Both the position numbers and the translations under genes were made by a program. From assembly GCF_024679245.1 (NCBI RefSeq), contig NC_090184.1:3922047-3986046 (forward strand): a stretch of DNA of 64,000 bases, read 5' to 3'. A model generated the notes under the pieces. That model was given only the letters and a program-made list of their open reading frames with translations. It was not told where the DNA came from and ran no database searches. The stretch's first letter is position 1; every line of letters begins with the position of its first letter. This document shows positions 25,442-36,908 of the stretch, one piece after another. Source of the stretch: Pseudorasbora parva. Lineage: Eukaryota > Chordata > Actinopteri > Cypriniformes > Gobionidae.

Positions 25442-26151
25442 CCTCTCTACAGTCCAACGTTACACACACATTCCTTCTTAAGGCCGTGTGGACAACACAC
25501 CATGGCCGCCTCGCTCCTGCTCCGCTAAAATGATCTTAGAAACTCAAATGCAGGCTAAATCCATCTTAGAAACGAACAATGGCATGTCACGTGTGTGGGG
25601 AATCCCAGGGCCTGAACACACACGCTAAACCAACCTTTATATCAAAGGAAGTATGACAGGAAGGAATGAATGAGAGAAATCTTAATTCTCAATACGGCGG
25701 CTTCAGCCCAAATTTAAAAAGACGCACTCAACTTTTCATGAGTTTATTAAAAGATAAACTTATGAAACAGTTGTTCTAGGATGTCAATAGGATTTGAAAA
25801 ATGTGGTATTAAAACAATCTAGACATGTACTTTTCTCATTCAACTAGATAAGAACTGTATTTATTTGCCTAACAAGATGGTGGTTAATCCTTTTATCCAG
25901 GACATGGACCCTAAGTGAAATACCAACGGCCCCAGTAAAATATTAATAAAATTACTTTCAAAAGGAGATTATCGTATACCCTCCAAAAAATCACAATATT
26001 TCAGCAATAATTTAACTATTAGCGGTGTAGAAATTTGCATCGAACTTTAGATCTTATAGGTCAAACCAGTTTGCAAAAAAGACTCCTCAGTTTGACTCGT
26101 TTGGTTTGATTCATTTTGAACTGACTCCGTTTGATTCATTCAAACAATTCA
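25440..26151. other. Unique sequence before the G-rich minisatellite
   Basis: No gene recognised. 26070-26150 has GTTTGATTCATT direct repeats just ahead of the array. Confidence 0.4.
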
Positions 26152-27880
26152 AACCTACGGAGACGAGTAGGTTTAGGGTCCAGGGGGCAGAGACGAGTAG
26201 TTATAGGGTCCAGGGGGTGGAGACGAGTATGGTCCAGGGGGCGGAGACGAGTAGGTTTAGGGTCCAGGGGGTGGAGACGAGTAGTTTTAGGGTCCAGGGG
26301 GTGGAGACGAGTAGGTTTAGGGTCCAGGGGGCAGGGGGCAGAGACGAGTAGGTTTAGGGTCCAGGGGGCAGAGACGAGTAGGTTTAGGGGGCAGGGGGCA
26401 GAGACGAGTAGGTTTAGGGTCCAGGGGGCAGGGGGCAGAGACGAGTAGGTTTAGGGTCCAGGGGGCAGAGACGAGTAGGTTTAGGGTCCAGGGGGTGGAG
26501 ACGAGTAGGTTTAAGGTCCAGGGGCTGGAGACTAGTAGGTTTAAGGTCCAGGGGGTGGAGACGAGTAGGTTTAGGGTCCAGGGGGTGGAGACGAGTAGGT
26601 TTAGGGTCCAGGGGGCAGAGACGAGTAGGTTTAGGGTCCAGGGGGTGGAGACGAGTAGGTTTAGGGTCCAGGGGGTGGAGACGAGTAGGTTTAGGGTCCA
26701 GGGGCCGGAGACGAGTAGGTTTAGGGTCCAGGGGGCAGGGGGCAGAGACGAGTAGGTTTAGGGTCCAGGGGGCAAAGACGAGTAGGTTTAGGGTCCAGGG
26801 GGTGGAGACGAGTAGGTTTAGGGTCCAGGGGCCGGAGACGAGTAGGTTTAGGGTCCAGGGGGCAGAGACGAGTAGTTTTAGGGTCCAGGGGGTGGAGACG
26901 AGTATGGTCCAGGGGTGGAGACGAGTAGGTTTAGGGTCCAGGGGGCGGAGACGAGTTGGTTTAGGGTCCAGGGGGTGGAGACGAGTAGGTTTAGCGTCCA
27001 GGGGGTGGAGACGAGTAGGTTTAGGGTCCAGGGGGCGGAGACGAGTAGTTTTAGGGTCCAGGGGGCAGAGATGAGTAGTTTTAGGGTCCAGGGGGCGGAG
27101 ACGAGTAGTTTTAGGGTCCAGGGGGCGGAGACGAGTTGTTTTAGGGTCCAAGGGATGGAGACAAGTAGTTTTAGGGTCCAGGGGGTGGAGACGAGTAGTT
27201 TTAGGGTCCAGGGGGTGGAGACGAGTAGGTTTAGGGTCCAGGGGGCAGAGACGAGTAGGGTCCAGGGGGTGGAGACGAGTAGGTTTAGGGTCCAGGGGGC
27301 GGAGACGAGTAGGGTCCAGGGGGTGGAGACGAGTAGGTTTAAGGTCCAGGGGGTGGAGACGAGTAGGTTTAAGGTCCAGGGGGTGGAGACGAGAAGGTTT
27401 AGGGTCCAGGGGGCGGAGACGAGTAGGTTTAAGGTCCAGGGGCTGGAGACTAGTAGGTTTAAGGTCCAGGGGGTGGAGACGAGTAGGTTTAGGGTCCAGG
27501 GGGTGGAGACGAGTAGGTTTAGGGTCCAGGGGGTGGAGACGAGTAGGTTTAAGGTCCAGGGGGTGGAGACGAGTAGGTTTAAGGTCCAGGGGGTGGAGAC
27601 GAGTAGGTTTAAGGTCCAGGGGGTGGAGACGAGTAGGTTTAGGGTCCAGGGGGTGGAGACGAGTAGGTTTAGGGTCCAGGGGGTGGAGACGAGTAGGTTT
27701 AAGGTCCAGGGGGTGGAGACGAGTAGGTTTAAGGTCCAGGGGGCAGATATGAGTAGGTTTAGGTTCCAGGAGGCACAGATGAGCAGGTTTAGGGTCCAGG
27801 GGACAGAGGAGATGAGCAGGTTTAGGGTCCGAGGGTGGAGGAGGAGACGTGTAGGTTTAGGGTTAGGGTTAGGTAGGTTT
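26152..27880. repeat. 30-bp G-rich minisatellite, ~57 copies
   Basis: Unit GAGACGAGTAGGTTTAGGGT then CCAGGGGGTG. Because 30 is divisible by three, both strands keep long open frames ([10 protein letters not shown] decapeptides over 26915-27961 plus; [10 protein letters not shown] over 26414-27151 minus). These are not genes. Some units are shortened (ATGGTCCAGGGGG, AGTAGGGTCCA) or extended by GCAGGGG. Every unit has three G-runs, so the G-strand could form quadruplexes. Lies in presumed tcf7l1 intron 3. The array finishes in TTAGGGTTAGGGTTAGG. Confidence 0.97.
27853..27876 (+). repeat. Short TTAGGG-type run at the array end
   Basis: GGTTTAGGGTTAGGGTTAGG is a vertebrate-telomere-like hexamer run of about three units. 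It probably arose from the minisatellite's own TTTAGGGT core by slippage rather than from a telomere. Confidence 0.8.
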
Positions 27881-27883
27881 CAA

Positions 27884-28835
27884 ACTACAAGTAATGGCAG
27901 TTTGATAATGATGTTGTCTAGTGGAGTTATTCTGATTGCATTTCACCCCAGTCACACCTAATCTTGATCAAATCAACAGTCCCGTGATGTCATTCAATGA
28001 GACCACTTTCCCGTGATCTCACGTATCCAATGGAAATGGTGACTAGCATGATTTGATACTTTGTAAAGCTGCACAGAAAGCCCGTTGACTGTTTGGGACC
28101 GTTGTTGTTGCAAAGTGTCTTGCCTGGAGCCGCCTTGTTAAACAAGCTAATCGTTTACATCTGGAGTTGCACAGAGAGGAGGGGAAGGAGACGGGATGAA
28201 GCAGGAAAAACAGAGCAGGATATTCAGGAGGTGCTACATGAGCACAGAGGCATATCCTGTGACGATACCGAGAGCAAGACAAAACAAATAAAGCAAGAGG
28301 CAAAGAATAGCTTCATTCTTTCTTCTACGTGTAACGTTGGAGGTGTCGTCTTATCATTAGTATGCCTGCACTGCTGTGCTTCAGCTGTCTTTGCGGGAGA
28401 ATATTAGTGCCACGGCTCTCCAGTGTTTTCATGGCCTCCGTCTGACCTGTGGGCCGAGGAAGGGCCTTAAAACAAATATGATATTGATCATAGATCCTCA
28501 TCTGGACGTGACTGTGTCCAGGGGCCAGAGGGCCACGTGTATTCATACAACAGCACTGGTAGTAGTGAAAGAAGAGGTCTGGGGCAACAGATGGATGGCA
28601 TTCTACGTGAAGAGTCCTATTGTACATAATGTGTGCTCTTGCATTACTGAGGTGGCATCAAACCTGTCACCTTTAGATGCCTGCTTTTATGCATTATTTC
28701 CTTAAACGGCTGCCACACCATGACAGTATTTGAGCTGAAAGCAAGCACTAGAACTGGGAGGATGAAAAAGTCTACTATGCCATTAGCAACGCTACAAACC
28801 TTGTTTTGCAACAACAAAAAAGCATTTCAACATTT
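27884..28835. other. Unique block, candidate conserved non-coding, no supported gene
   Basis: Overlapping frames on both strands (28043-28303, 28093-28407, 28325-28627, 28376-28705) have no recognisable domains, splice context or codon signal. Repeat-poor and moderately GC-rich at 28350-28680. Confidence 0.35.
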
Positions 28836-29010
28836 TTAAAGGGGTGGATAATTATGATTTGACTTTGACTTTGAATTATGGTTTGAGCATAAACAACATA
28901 TGCAAAGTTACGCGGCTCTATAAAGCAAAGCAAAATTTACTTTTAAAGAAAACCCTTTTTAAGGACTACAACAATTGATTGGTAGGGACTACAATGAAAT
29001 TTATTGATAC
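28836..29010. mobile_element. TTAA-type element fragment (AGGGGTGGATAATTATG)
   Basis: Begins TTAAAGGGGTGGATAATTAT and continues with TTTGAGCATAAACAACATAT, AACCCTTTTTAAGGACTACA and GGTAGGGACTACAATGAA, the order seen in a common cyprinid element. Right end not found. Confidence 0.6.
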
Positions 29011-29209
29011 AGTACGAACACAAATGCAATAGCATGTCAAAGCAAGAAGACAACATAAGTTATAACCGTATTTAAACTAAACTATCCCTGTTCTCTCTTC
29101 ATAAACAGATATTCTCTGGCTCATCTCACAACAGTTCACACACCAGCGGTTTATAGATTATCATGACAGAATATGCTAATCAGTGACTGAAGATCATTAA
29201 CTCATAAAT

Positions 29210-29440
29210 TCATCCTCTATCCCTTCAGAAACGTCCGGTCTCATTCTACATGTCGTCTCCTTCTCGAGTCTCTCCATCATTGTCCGACTCTGGTTTGAGC
29301 ACAAAAGGCTGAACAGTTTCTGACATTTTCAGTGTGTGTGTGATAATCTGATTTGCTAATGTGAGCTCATGAAGCTCCGCCCTCTTCCTGAAAGGGGGCG
29401 GAAGCAGCAGCTCATATGCATTTAAAGGGACACACAAAAG
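29210..29440 (-). mobile_element. Fragment of the GTCCCTTTAAATGCAAAT family
   Basis: In reverse orientation it shares with 58370-58500 and 59146-59765: GTGTCCCTTTAAATGCATAT, AGCTGCTGCTTCCGCC, GAAGAGGGCGGAGCTTC, TGTCAGAAACTG and the downstream CCAGAGTCGGACAATGATGG. Three diverged copies in one window. Confidence 0.7.
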
Positions 29441-29485
29441 GCAGTATATTTGAGGTTTATTACAAAATAGTCAAATCTAAATATA

Positions 29486-29893
29486 CGCTACTGTTCAAAG
29501 GGGTCTGTAAGATTAAATAAATAAATACTAATTCAGCAAGGACACTTTAACTTGTTAAAAAGTGAGAGTTAAAACATTTGACATTATTTTAATTAAATAA
29601 ATGCTATTTTTTTAAATTTTCAAAGAATTCTGGGAAAAAAATACACAAAAATATAAAGCAACAAAACTGTTTTCAACATTGATAATCATCATACATTTTT
29701 CTTGAGCATCAGATCCTCATATCCGAATATTTCTGAAGACTGGTGTAATGATGATAAAGATAAATACTCAGCTTTAAATCACAGGAATAAATAAAATTTT
29801 GCTATATAATATATATATATATTTTTTTTTATTGTAATATTTCACAATATTACTGTATTTTTGGTTCAAATGAACAGTTTTGGTGAGCATAAA
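29486..29893. mobile_element. TTCAAAAGTTTG-type fish repeat
   Basis: ACTGTTCAAAGGGGTCTGTAA, CAAAGAATTCTGGGAAAAAA, AACTGTTTTCAACATTGATAA and GAAGACTGGTGTAATGATGA in family order, ending TGAACAGTTTTGGTGAGC. Contains a TA/T-rich interruption at 29805-29830. Confidence 0.75.
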
Positions 29894-31375
29894 AGTAGCA
29901 AACTTTAGAGATGTAGATTATAAATTGCTGGAAACATTTGAGTTAGTGCAGTTTAAATTAAATTATGCAACATATTACTAAATCTGAGCAATTACATAGA
30001 TCTGTATAAAAATATATATATCAAAATGTCAATATAAAAATGTGCACATATATTTAGACATTTTAATTTAGAAAAAACTGCCATCTAATTTCTTTCATGC
30101 AGCTGTGAAACAACTACGCTTAATATTCCTTCCATCCACACCTCCATTTTTTCTGTCTTTCACCCCCTTCCCTTTTACTTATTTCCTTATCATCACTATC
30201 ACTTTTCCCTCCTTCCACCCACCAACTGTGCAGCACGTCAGCCCCGCTCTGCCTCCTCTTTCCAACTCTCTCCGCTAAGCTTTAACTGAAACCATCTGCT
30301 TGGAATACCAGACTGATGAAGGTCTGGTTGGGAGTTGCCCCCGCTCGCACCCCCCTTCCCTCGCTCGCTCTCTGCACAATCAGATTTTATTAGCGTACAC
30401 TCCAGCACTTAGTGTTCTGGTTTTAAGAGCACTGATGGCTCTTAATGTGAAATAAAACCCTGGTCTCTATGTGAGGGGCCACACATGATCCGGAGGGGCC
30501 CCGCTGTAGTCGAGGGGGTCGAGGGTGTGCGGAGCCCTGCTATCAATCAGCCAAAGAGCCCTTATCACCCTAAAGAGAGACGGATGACCCCCCACACCCC
30601 GCCAGGCCACAGGGGGTTAACCTTGGCCTGCCGGTCGGGGGCTTTAGCCTGGTCTAACACTGATACCGCACAGCCTACAGGGGCAAGTGGGTATTAGTGG
30701 GACATATGATAAGTGCATTCATGCATACTTGTATACTTAAAGGGCACGTGAAAAGACGAGACAAGCATGCACAGAAAAACAGGCCCATATTTCATCGTGA
30801 CCAGCTTTATTTTTGACCTGTGAGCAGCTGTGGACCAACATTAAGTGCATTGCATTGTTTTCCCAAGCATTTTCCACATTGTATAGAGCTAGAGCTTAGG
30901 TTGCATAAAGAGGTATATGCATTCTATATGGGTGTGGATGGAAAACACTCATGTGGGCGACGGCGTAAGACATGACTGAACATATGTTGTGCTCCCTCAT
31001 AGCCAGTGTTGTGATTGTCATCTAGAACTAAAAATGCCGAAATTAGATATACATTTTAGATTAAAAACTGAGGAAAAATTACTCAAATTATACAAATGAA
31101 AGCTAAATGGAAATTTAAAATATTAAAATTACAAGCACAATTTTGATAAATATAATATGTTTTAAAAAACCTTTTAATAAATAATATTAAAACAACACTG
31201 CTAATTTTTAATAGAAGGGGAGAAGAAATAATGCAATGTAAAGCAAAAATAACAAAAAAATTAAGCTAAATGTAACAATTCATAAATTACTGTAACAAAA
31301 AATGAATAGAAATGTACGATTCTATATTTAATTAATTACAAATGTTTGTTTGGGGAAGGGTTAGTTTTTAACTAA
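29894..31375. other. Mostly unique; repeat-poor core at 30200-30700
   Basis: 30200-30700 is balanced to GC-rich and without recognisable repeats, a possible conserved non-coding segment. The frame at 30485-30697 has no domain. The flanks are AT-rich. Confidence 0.35.
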
Positions 31376-31566
31376 TTAAAGGGATAGTTTACCACAAAAG
31401 AAACAATTCAGTCATCATTTACTCATTGACTTTTTATACTATGACCATCAACTGTTTAGTTCAAAATATAATCTTTTGTGTTTAGCAGAAGAAAGAAATT
31501 TATACAGGTTTGAAACAAATTAAAGGTGAGTAAATAATGTCATTCTTGGGTGAACTGTCTATTTAA
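31376..31566. mobile_element. TTAA-flanked MITE, AGGGATAGTT family
   Basis: 191 bp from TTAAAGGGATAGTTTACC to GGGTGAACTGTCTATTTAA, with TTAA at both edges. The interior GTCATCATTTACTCA and GGTGAGTAAATAATGTC form the inverted core. Sister of 10193-10436, with an internal deletion. Confidence 0.82.
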
Positions 31567-32706
31567 ATAAAGACTAATCGTTGCATGTAGCACTACAACA
31601 TCTTTAGAATATGTCTATATATTTGTCAATTTGAAGATTGATTTACATTGATAATCAATTTTCTCATTTTAGTTTGTGTGATATTACTACCAGCTCTCCA
31701 AGTTTCTGTTCGTCACATTAAATATGACATCACCCAGACTAAGAGTCACTCTTCAAATCACACTCAATAAACGCATCGCTCTCATACAAACGTCTCCGCA
31801 GACCGTTAGCAGAAACACATCTGGAATATTCCACCAGAGAGACGGGGCCAGGTCTTTGAGAGCAAGAAGTAAACAGTTAGAAAAACAGCCACTACACCAC
31901 CAGCTAACAAATATAGACACTGAATTAACAAATCAACTCCCACAGTAATGAAGAAGGCCCCTCTAAAGTCACTGCATCATTTTGCGCTCGTCCTGTTTTT
32001 AGCCGTAGTTTTTAATGTTAGATCACAGTGGTTAGTGGGTGTATTTGCTGAGCTAATGTTGATTTTAGCCAGCTCCCCTAAACTGAGCAAAACTAACAGA
32101 GTCAAGTGAATAGTTAAGCTGCAAAGTCACATTCACAACATTTTGGGCGAAATTTCACAGGCAAAAAAAGGTCCAGTGTGTATTGTCTATACTGCATCAA
32201 TGTATGAAGCACAGATCACACAGATATGGAAGCTTGTTTTCACGTTGGAATTGAAAAAAAATTAAAAGGTAATTACTTTAGGAAATTTATACTTTTTCTA
32301 AATTACGCGATATAAACTCCCAATTACCCAATTTTAAGTTATAATGGTCTGAATTGTGAGATAAACAGATAAACCCCCAGTTTAAGCTAGTCTCAGACTA
32401 AAATGCATGTTTGAATGGTTTAAACTGAAAGCAACTTGCAAGGATATATCTTGAAATATGTCAGTGCCATTGTTTTGCCTCAAGATGCACACCAGTAATG
32501 ATTTTTTCTAAGGCATGTTTATAAAAGCTACTTAGATGTCCTAATTGAACTAAGACCTAATCCTGGCTTAATCTAAACCCTGTCTGTGGAACCAGGCCAT
32601 AAACATACACAGCTCACAATTCTGACTTTATAACTCCCAATTGCAAGTCCGCTCAAAACTTAGTCCAAGCTGTTTTGTGTCAACACAGCAAATCCACATG
32701 ACCACC
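31567..32706. other. Unique sequence with two degenerate minisatellite-like patches
   Basis: Frame 31724-31948 has no domain. 32310-32365 (GCGATATAAACTCCCAATTA, TCTGAATTGTGAGATAAAC) and 32605-32650 (CTCACAATTCTGACTTTATA) resemble diverged units of the 21-bp array at 47758-50913, on opposite strands. Confidence 0.45.
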
Positions 32707-33883
32707 TTAAAGGGGGGGTGAAACAGGTGTCAATCTTGAGTACCTATAGAGTAGTATTGCATCCTTCATATCTCCGAAAAGTCTTTAGTTTTATTATATT
32801 TATAAAAGAAATATAGGCTGTACCGAGTCTTTCCGGAAAAAACCGAGCGCCTGGAGGCGTATCGTGTGGGCGGAGCTAAAGAATGACAAGCTCGCAAAGC
32901 GGTGACGTCCTCAAGCGTGGAGAAACCCATCTATCTCAGCTAATACAGATAATGATCCACAATCAAATCTGAGGGAGAAATAAATTGAACAGGAGAAACG
33001 GCAACAGCAGGACGTCTGTCTCTGTGGTATGTAAGTTACTGTATTTAATGGCCTCTCCACATTTCTGTGTGTTTACTCGCAGTGTATGAGGACATGATTC
33101 GGTTTATGGACTATTGTATGCGACTAGACCTTAGAAGTAGCAAGCAGAACGGTTTTGAATAAACGTCAGAATACTGTAACGTTATACAGAGAACAACAAT
33201 GGAGTAACCGTTAGCGCATTTGAATGACGAAGCACGCGATCGTGTCGTTTACTGATGTTTACTCATGCGACGGTAGCCAATAGCAGAGACATTTGAAGCA
33301 GTTTAAGTTAACTCACCGTCGAAGCTTTATCGCTGGGACCGCTCCGTCAGAAACACACTTCTTTGGTATGATTTGGTAAAGTCCTGTGACAGCAGTGGCG
33401 TGTAAATCCATTTTGAGACGCAACTGAAACGATGTTGTCAAGCTTTCCGTCATTTCTGCGTTCAAATCGGTTCAAATGCAGCGCTGCCTTCCCGGAATGC
33501 TGTGCTGAAGAGTTGAAGTCGCTCGACGTCACCCATAGGAATAAAGTGGAGCGCGGCGCCGTTCACGGACGACTGGATCTGCATCTGAGGGACTGTTTAC
33601 AGCGTGCTCTAGTCACGCACGCGCGCGCGCACCCTACCGGGAGAAGAGCCCGTACGGCCCATACAAGGACCTTCCGCTCTTATTAACGTCAAATAGACCC
33701 ATACTCAAAAAAAACTCGCCGAAACTTGTGAGAAACCGGAAGGAGTATTTTTGACACAGAAATACTCCATCAAACGTCCAACATTAGTTTTTGAAACTTT
33801 GTCTATGTTTAGGATGGGAATCCAAGTCTTTAACAGTGTAAAAAGCTCAGTATGCATGAAACAGCATTTCACCCCCCCTTTAA
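32707..33883. mobile_element. TTAA-flanked MITE, 1.18 kb, TTAAAGGGGGGGTGAAA ends
   Basis: Left TTAAAGGGGGGGTGAAA and right TTTCACCCCCCCTTTAA are perfect 17-bp inverted ends. The interior is GC-rich, with AGCGCGGCGCCG and ACGCGCGCGCGCAC, but has no transposase; frames at 33347-33532, 33432-33686 and 33705-33996 are chance. Largest element of the TTAA group here. Confidence 0.9.
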
Positions 33884-33967
33884 ACAAATCATTGCACATT
33901 GATGTGATATGCCCAATCACCAGGATTCCTATTGATATTAACTGGATTTCACCAGCAAAAATTCAAC

Positions 33968-34565
33968 AGACAATGGTGAATGTCACCATACCTTAAGCTT
34001 TAACAAATACTTTTTGTCATATGGACATGGCAATGATGATATTGCAATGATGATATGACAAATATCGACTACTCTGTGTTAGAATGGTACAGGTTGCTAT
34101 GAACTTGTTGACAAACTGCTGGTCCGAATTGCGATAGTAAAACTCACAACTTTGAGGGAAAAAGTCAGCTCACAATTGATATAACTTGATATCACCTGTA
34201 AAATATTTTCCCCAAACAATGGTAAATGTGACCATACCTTAAGATTTAACAAATACTTTTTGTCATCCGGACATGGCAATGATAATGCAATATGACCAAT
34301 ATCTACTACTCTTGAGTAAGAATGGTACAGACTTTGCTTGTAAACTTGTTTATGAACTGCTGGGATATTAAAAATAAAACTCTGGGGGAAAAAGGTCAGC
34401 TTATTGATTTAACTGAACCCACAAATATTCACCAAACAATGGCAAATGTGACCACACCTTAAGATTCAACATAACCCTTTCGTCTTCCGGGGACCCAATA
34501 TGACAAACATCTACCCTGGGTAAGAATGCTACAGATTGCAAACTTGTTTACGAACCGCTGGTTTC
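33968..34565. repeat. Diverged tandem repeat, ~220-246-bp unit, three copies
   Basis: Each copy starts CAATGG-AAATGTGACCATACC-TTAAG and ends AACTTGTT-GAACTGCTGG (first landmark at 33971, 34217, 34437). Middle landmarks: ATACTTTTTGTCAT, GGACATGGCAATGAT, AGAATGGTACAG. The third copy is the most diverged. Confidence 0.8.
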
Positions 34566-35335
34566 AGGCGAAGAAACTCAAGCTACTGTATTTCTGCCCT
34601 ATTCCCACATATAACGTATTAGTGGGAATCAGCAGCACAGTCCACAGAGAGTCTGAGAGAAACTTTAAAGATCGGATAAACAACTTGTCTTGTCAAAAAC
34701 ATCCCAGTGCGGAATTAAAGTGGGCGCCTCAAAGTGCCGCGCTTCTGTCTGAACCTGGCCGACTCCGAAGCGCCTGCCTCAGATTAATAAATTGATGAAA
34801 AAATACATTTATACACATGCTCATCCCAGGCAGCTTCAAAGGCCTTTTCATTGATGTCACTGAACGTAAGCGAGAGTGTGTGTGTGAGGAGGCCTGGCTG
34901 GTTTGCCAGTCCTCACGGGGGGTCGAATCTCTCCTGAAGGGCCTTGCTCTTGAAAAGCCAGTGAAGGCTATAAACAGAATATGTAATGGCAGGGACGGAA
35001 CAGAGGGAGGGATGATGGGCAAGCTTTGGGTGGCAGAAGGGGTTGACGCCAACTCCCGCTCTCCTAAGAGAAAGGAAGGAGGAGGGAAGGCCAAGGCTGG
35101 CAGTGTTTCACACAATTCAAAGAGTATAGAGCTCGCGCAATGCACTCATAGTTTTTCTAGGACACGAGTTGAATGGTTGATGGGTTTATAGTGAGTTTAT
35201 GTTTGACAAGAACCTTCAACATCCCGACACCCTAACCATCCAACATAATGTGAGACAAATGCGAGAGGTCACCGGAAAAAACCCTGAAAAAGTTTCTTTT
35301 CAAAGGATGCCTGTGCGCCAGTGCTAAGGCAAAAG

Positions 35336-35338
<3 letters not shown>
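34566..35338. other. Repeat-poor block, candidate conserved non-coding
   Basis: Overlapping opposite-strand frames (34729-35145 minus, 34817-35191 plus) each exceed 120 codons but show no domain. 34780-34860 (CAGATTAATAAATTGATGAA and onward) looks like the kind of AT-rich, repeat-free stretch that is often conserved in developmental gene introns. Confidence 0.35.

Positions 35339-35367
<29 letters not shown>
35339..35367. repeat. Short (CA)n tract
   Basis: About 14 CA units. Confidence 0.9.
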
Positions 35368-35370
<3 letters not shown>

Positions 35371-35542
35371 AAAATACACCTTAGTAGTCGGTCGAAAATG
35401 AAACCGTGAAGGACAGAAATACAACTTGTTCATTGGGCCTCATTTTTCGTGAAACAAAGCCATACAGTTCAACAACAAAAAAATTAGGATTCTATAATTT
35501 ACTTGCCAACTAAAAAACATTTTCCAAATCACGACAACCATC

Positions 35543-35910
35543 TTAAAGAGGAACTATTATGCTTTTATACATCATCTTTCTTTAGTGTGTAATATTTGAG
35601 CATGAAAAAGCTCTGCAAAGTCAGAGTTATTCTCTATATCAGTGCCAGTGTTTCTGAACTCCCAGAAACGCCTCCGTTGTAGCTTTGGGTTTTCTTCCGG
35701 GAACGAACAGCTCACAATATTCCTAGTTTAAATAATTCCCACCCAAGGCATTTGCAAAATAAAAGACTAGTCCAGCTGACCAATCAGATCACACTTTCTG
35801 GAAGGAGGGGCTTCGAAGAGACGGAAACTAAACAGTGCATGAAAACTTATTCTAGTGGACCCTAAAAACAAACTTTGTAGAAGGCCATAATCTGGCATAA
35901 TAAAGGGTCC
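35543..35910. mobile_element. TTAA-type MITE (AGAGGAACTATTATGC)
   Basis: Begins TTAAAGAGGAACTATTATGC; ends GGCATAATAAAGGGTCC, an imperfect inverse of the left end, with the outer TTAA lost on the right. Interior: GAGCATGAAAAAGCTCTGC, CCAATCAGATCACACTTTCT. Confidence 0.72.
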
Positions 35911-35924
35911 AAAAATTACCAGTG

Positions 35925-35928
<4 letters not shown>

Positions 35929-35955
<27 letters not shown>
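35929..35955. repeat. Poly-A run
   Basis: About 26 A residues following the element at 35543-35910. Confidence 0.95.
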
Positions 35956-36389
35956 CATGGGATGTGAAAGTCTCGGGCCTTAAAACAGCATGACATATAA
36001 CACACTGCATTTTTGCAGCCAGTTATTTATCATCATTTGAAGAACATGAACAAAAACATAGGATTATATTAAATGCAGATAAACGAACATCCATCCAATG
36101 CATGCATCTTTAGACAAAGGTCTCATGTTTACCAAATGACATTTGCTTGTTTTTAAGGCTGAAGAAACATGTAGAAGTCAGTCAAGACTGTTTACACAGT
36201 TGTGATAGCCGCACCAAAGAGAACATTTGGCCATCAACAGATCTGTCTCTCTCGCTCTTTGGTGAGCAAACACACGCGGTTAGTGTATAATCATCATGGT
36301 CAGTCTGTTGAAGTTACAGTGACACTCATCACTTGTAGCAGCAGGAGACTGAAGACATGATGGGACAGTTTACCTGGTGTTTTAGTCGT
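35956..36389. other. Unique sequence, nothing recognised
   Basis: No gene or repeat recognised between the poly-A run and the next element. Confidence 0.35.
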
Positions 36390-36908
36390 CTCTTTTTCAA
36401 CTACTTCTGTCCTGATTTTTTCGAGGAGAGGGTCTATGAGTGGGTGAATGTAAAGGATTTTTCAATCTAATGGACAAAATAAGCTCAAGCTATTTACATA
36501 TGAATGCGACTGGTGACGTGTGTCTGTTCTGACAGACAGAAGACCAGCCGAGCGCTGCGAGTGTGTTTTAGAAATCAGGAATGGAGAGAGAGAGAACATT
36601 GTGCTTGGGACGTTTCTCTTCTTCAAACCAAACTGAGGTCTTCAGATGATGAAGTTTAAATCCTGTCTGGTTAGCCGGGTCAGGCGGTGGAGAGTAGAGG
36701 GTCTTTAGTAGCTGTTTAAACACATTTGATCACAAGACCGTTTACACTACGAACAAACAAAAAAAACGTAGTAATAGTTTTCAACTACCTCTGGAAGTGG
36801 TCTAAAAGTAGACAAGCTCAAAACATTTTAAATATCGTTTACACCTGTATCTAGCGTCATCCACTTGTGATGCGATCGACCAAAACGCACCTTAAGACCA
36901 GCTTTACC
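36390..36908. mobile_element. Second copy of the 3469-3960 element family, diverged
   Basis: CCACTTGTGATGCGATCGAC, CAAAACGCACCTTAAGACCAG and ATCGTTTACACCTGTAT match the right part of 3469-3960. The middle has GTAGTGTAAACGGTC-type sequence seen in reverse (GACCGTTTACACTACGAAC). The left end is poorly kept. Confidence 0.6.

Noticed and set aside
27853..27876. Interstitial telomere
   Set aside because: Only about three hexamers, at the end of an array whose unit already contains TTTAGGGT.
26915..27961. 348-residue plus-strand and 245-residue minus-strand repeat proteins
   Set aside because: They come from a 30-bp minisatellite (multiple of three) open on both strands, with no start context, splice signals or non-repeat domain.
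34729..35191. Two opposed >120-codon genes
   Set aside because: Mutually overlapping frames without domains or start/splice support; kept only as a candidate conserved block.
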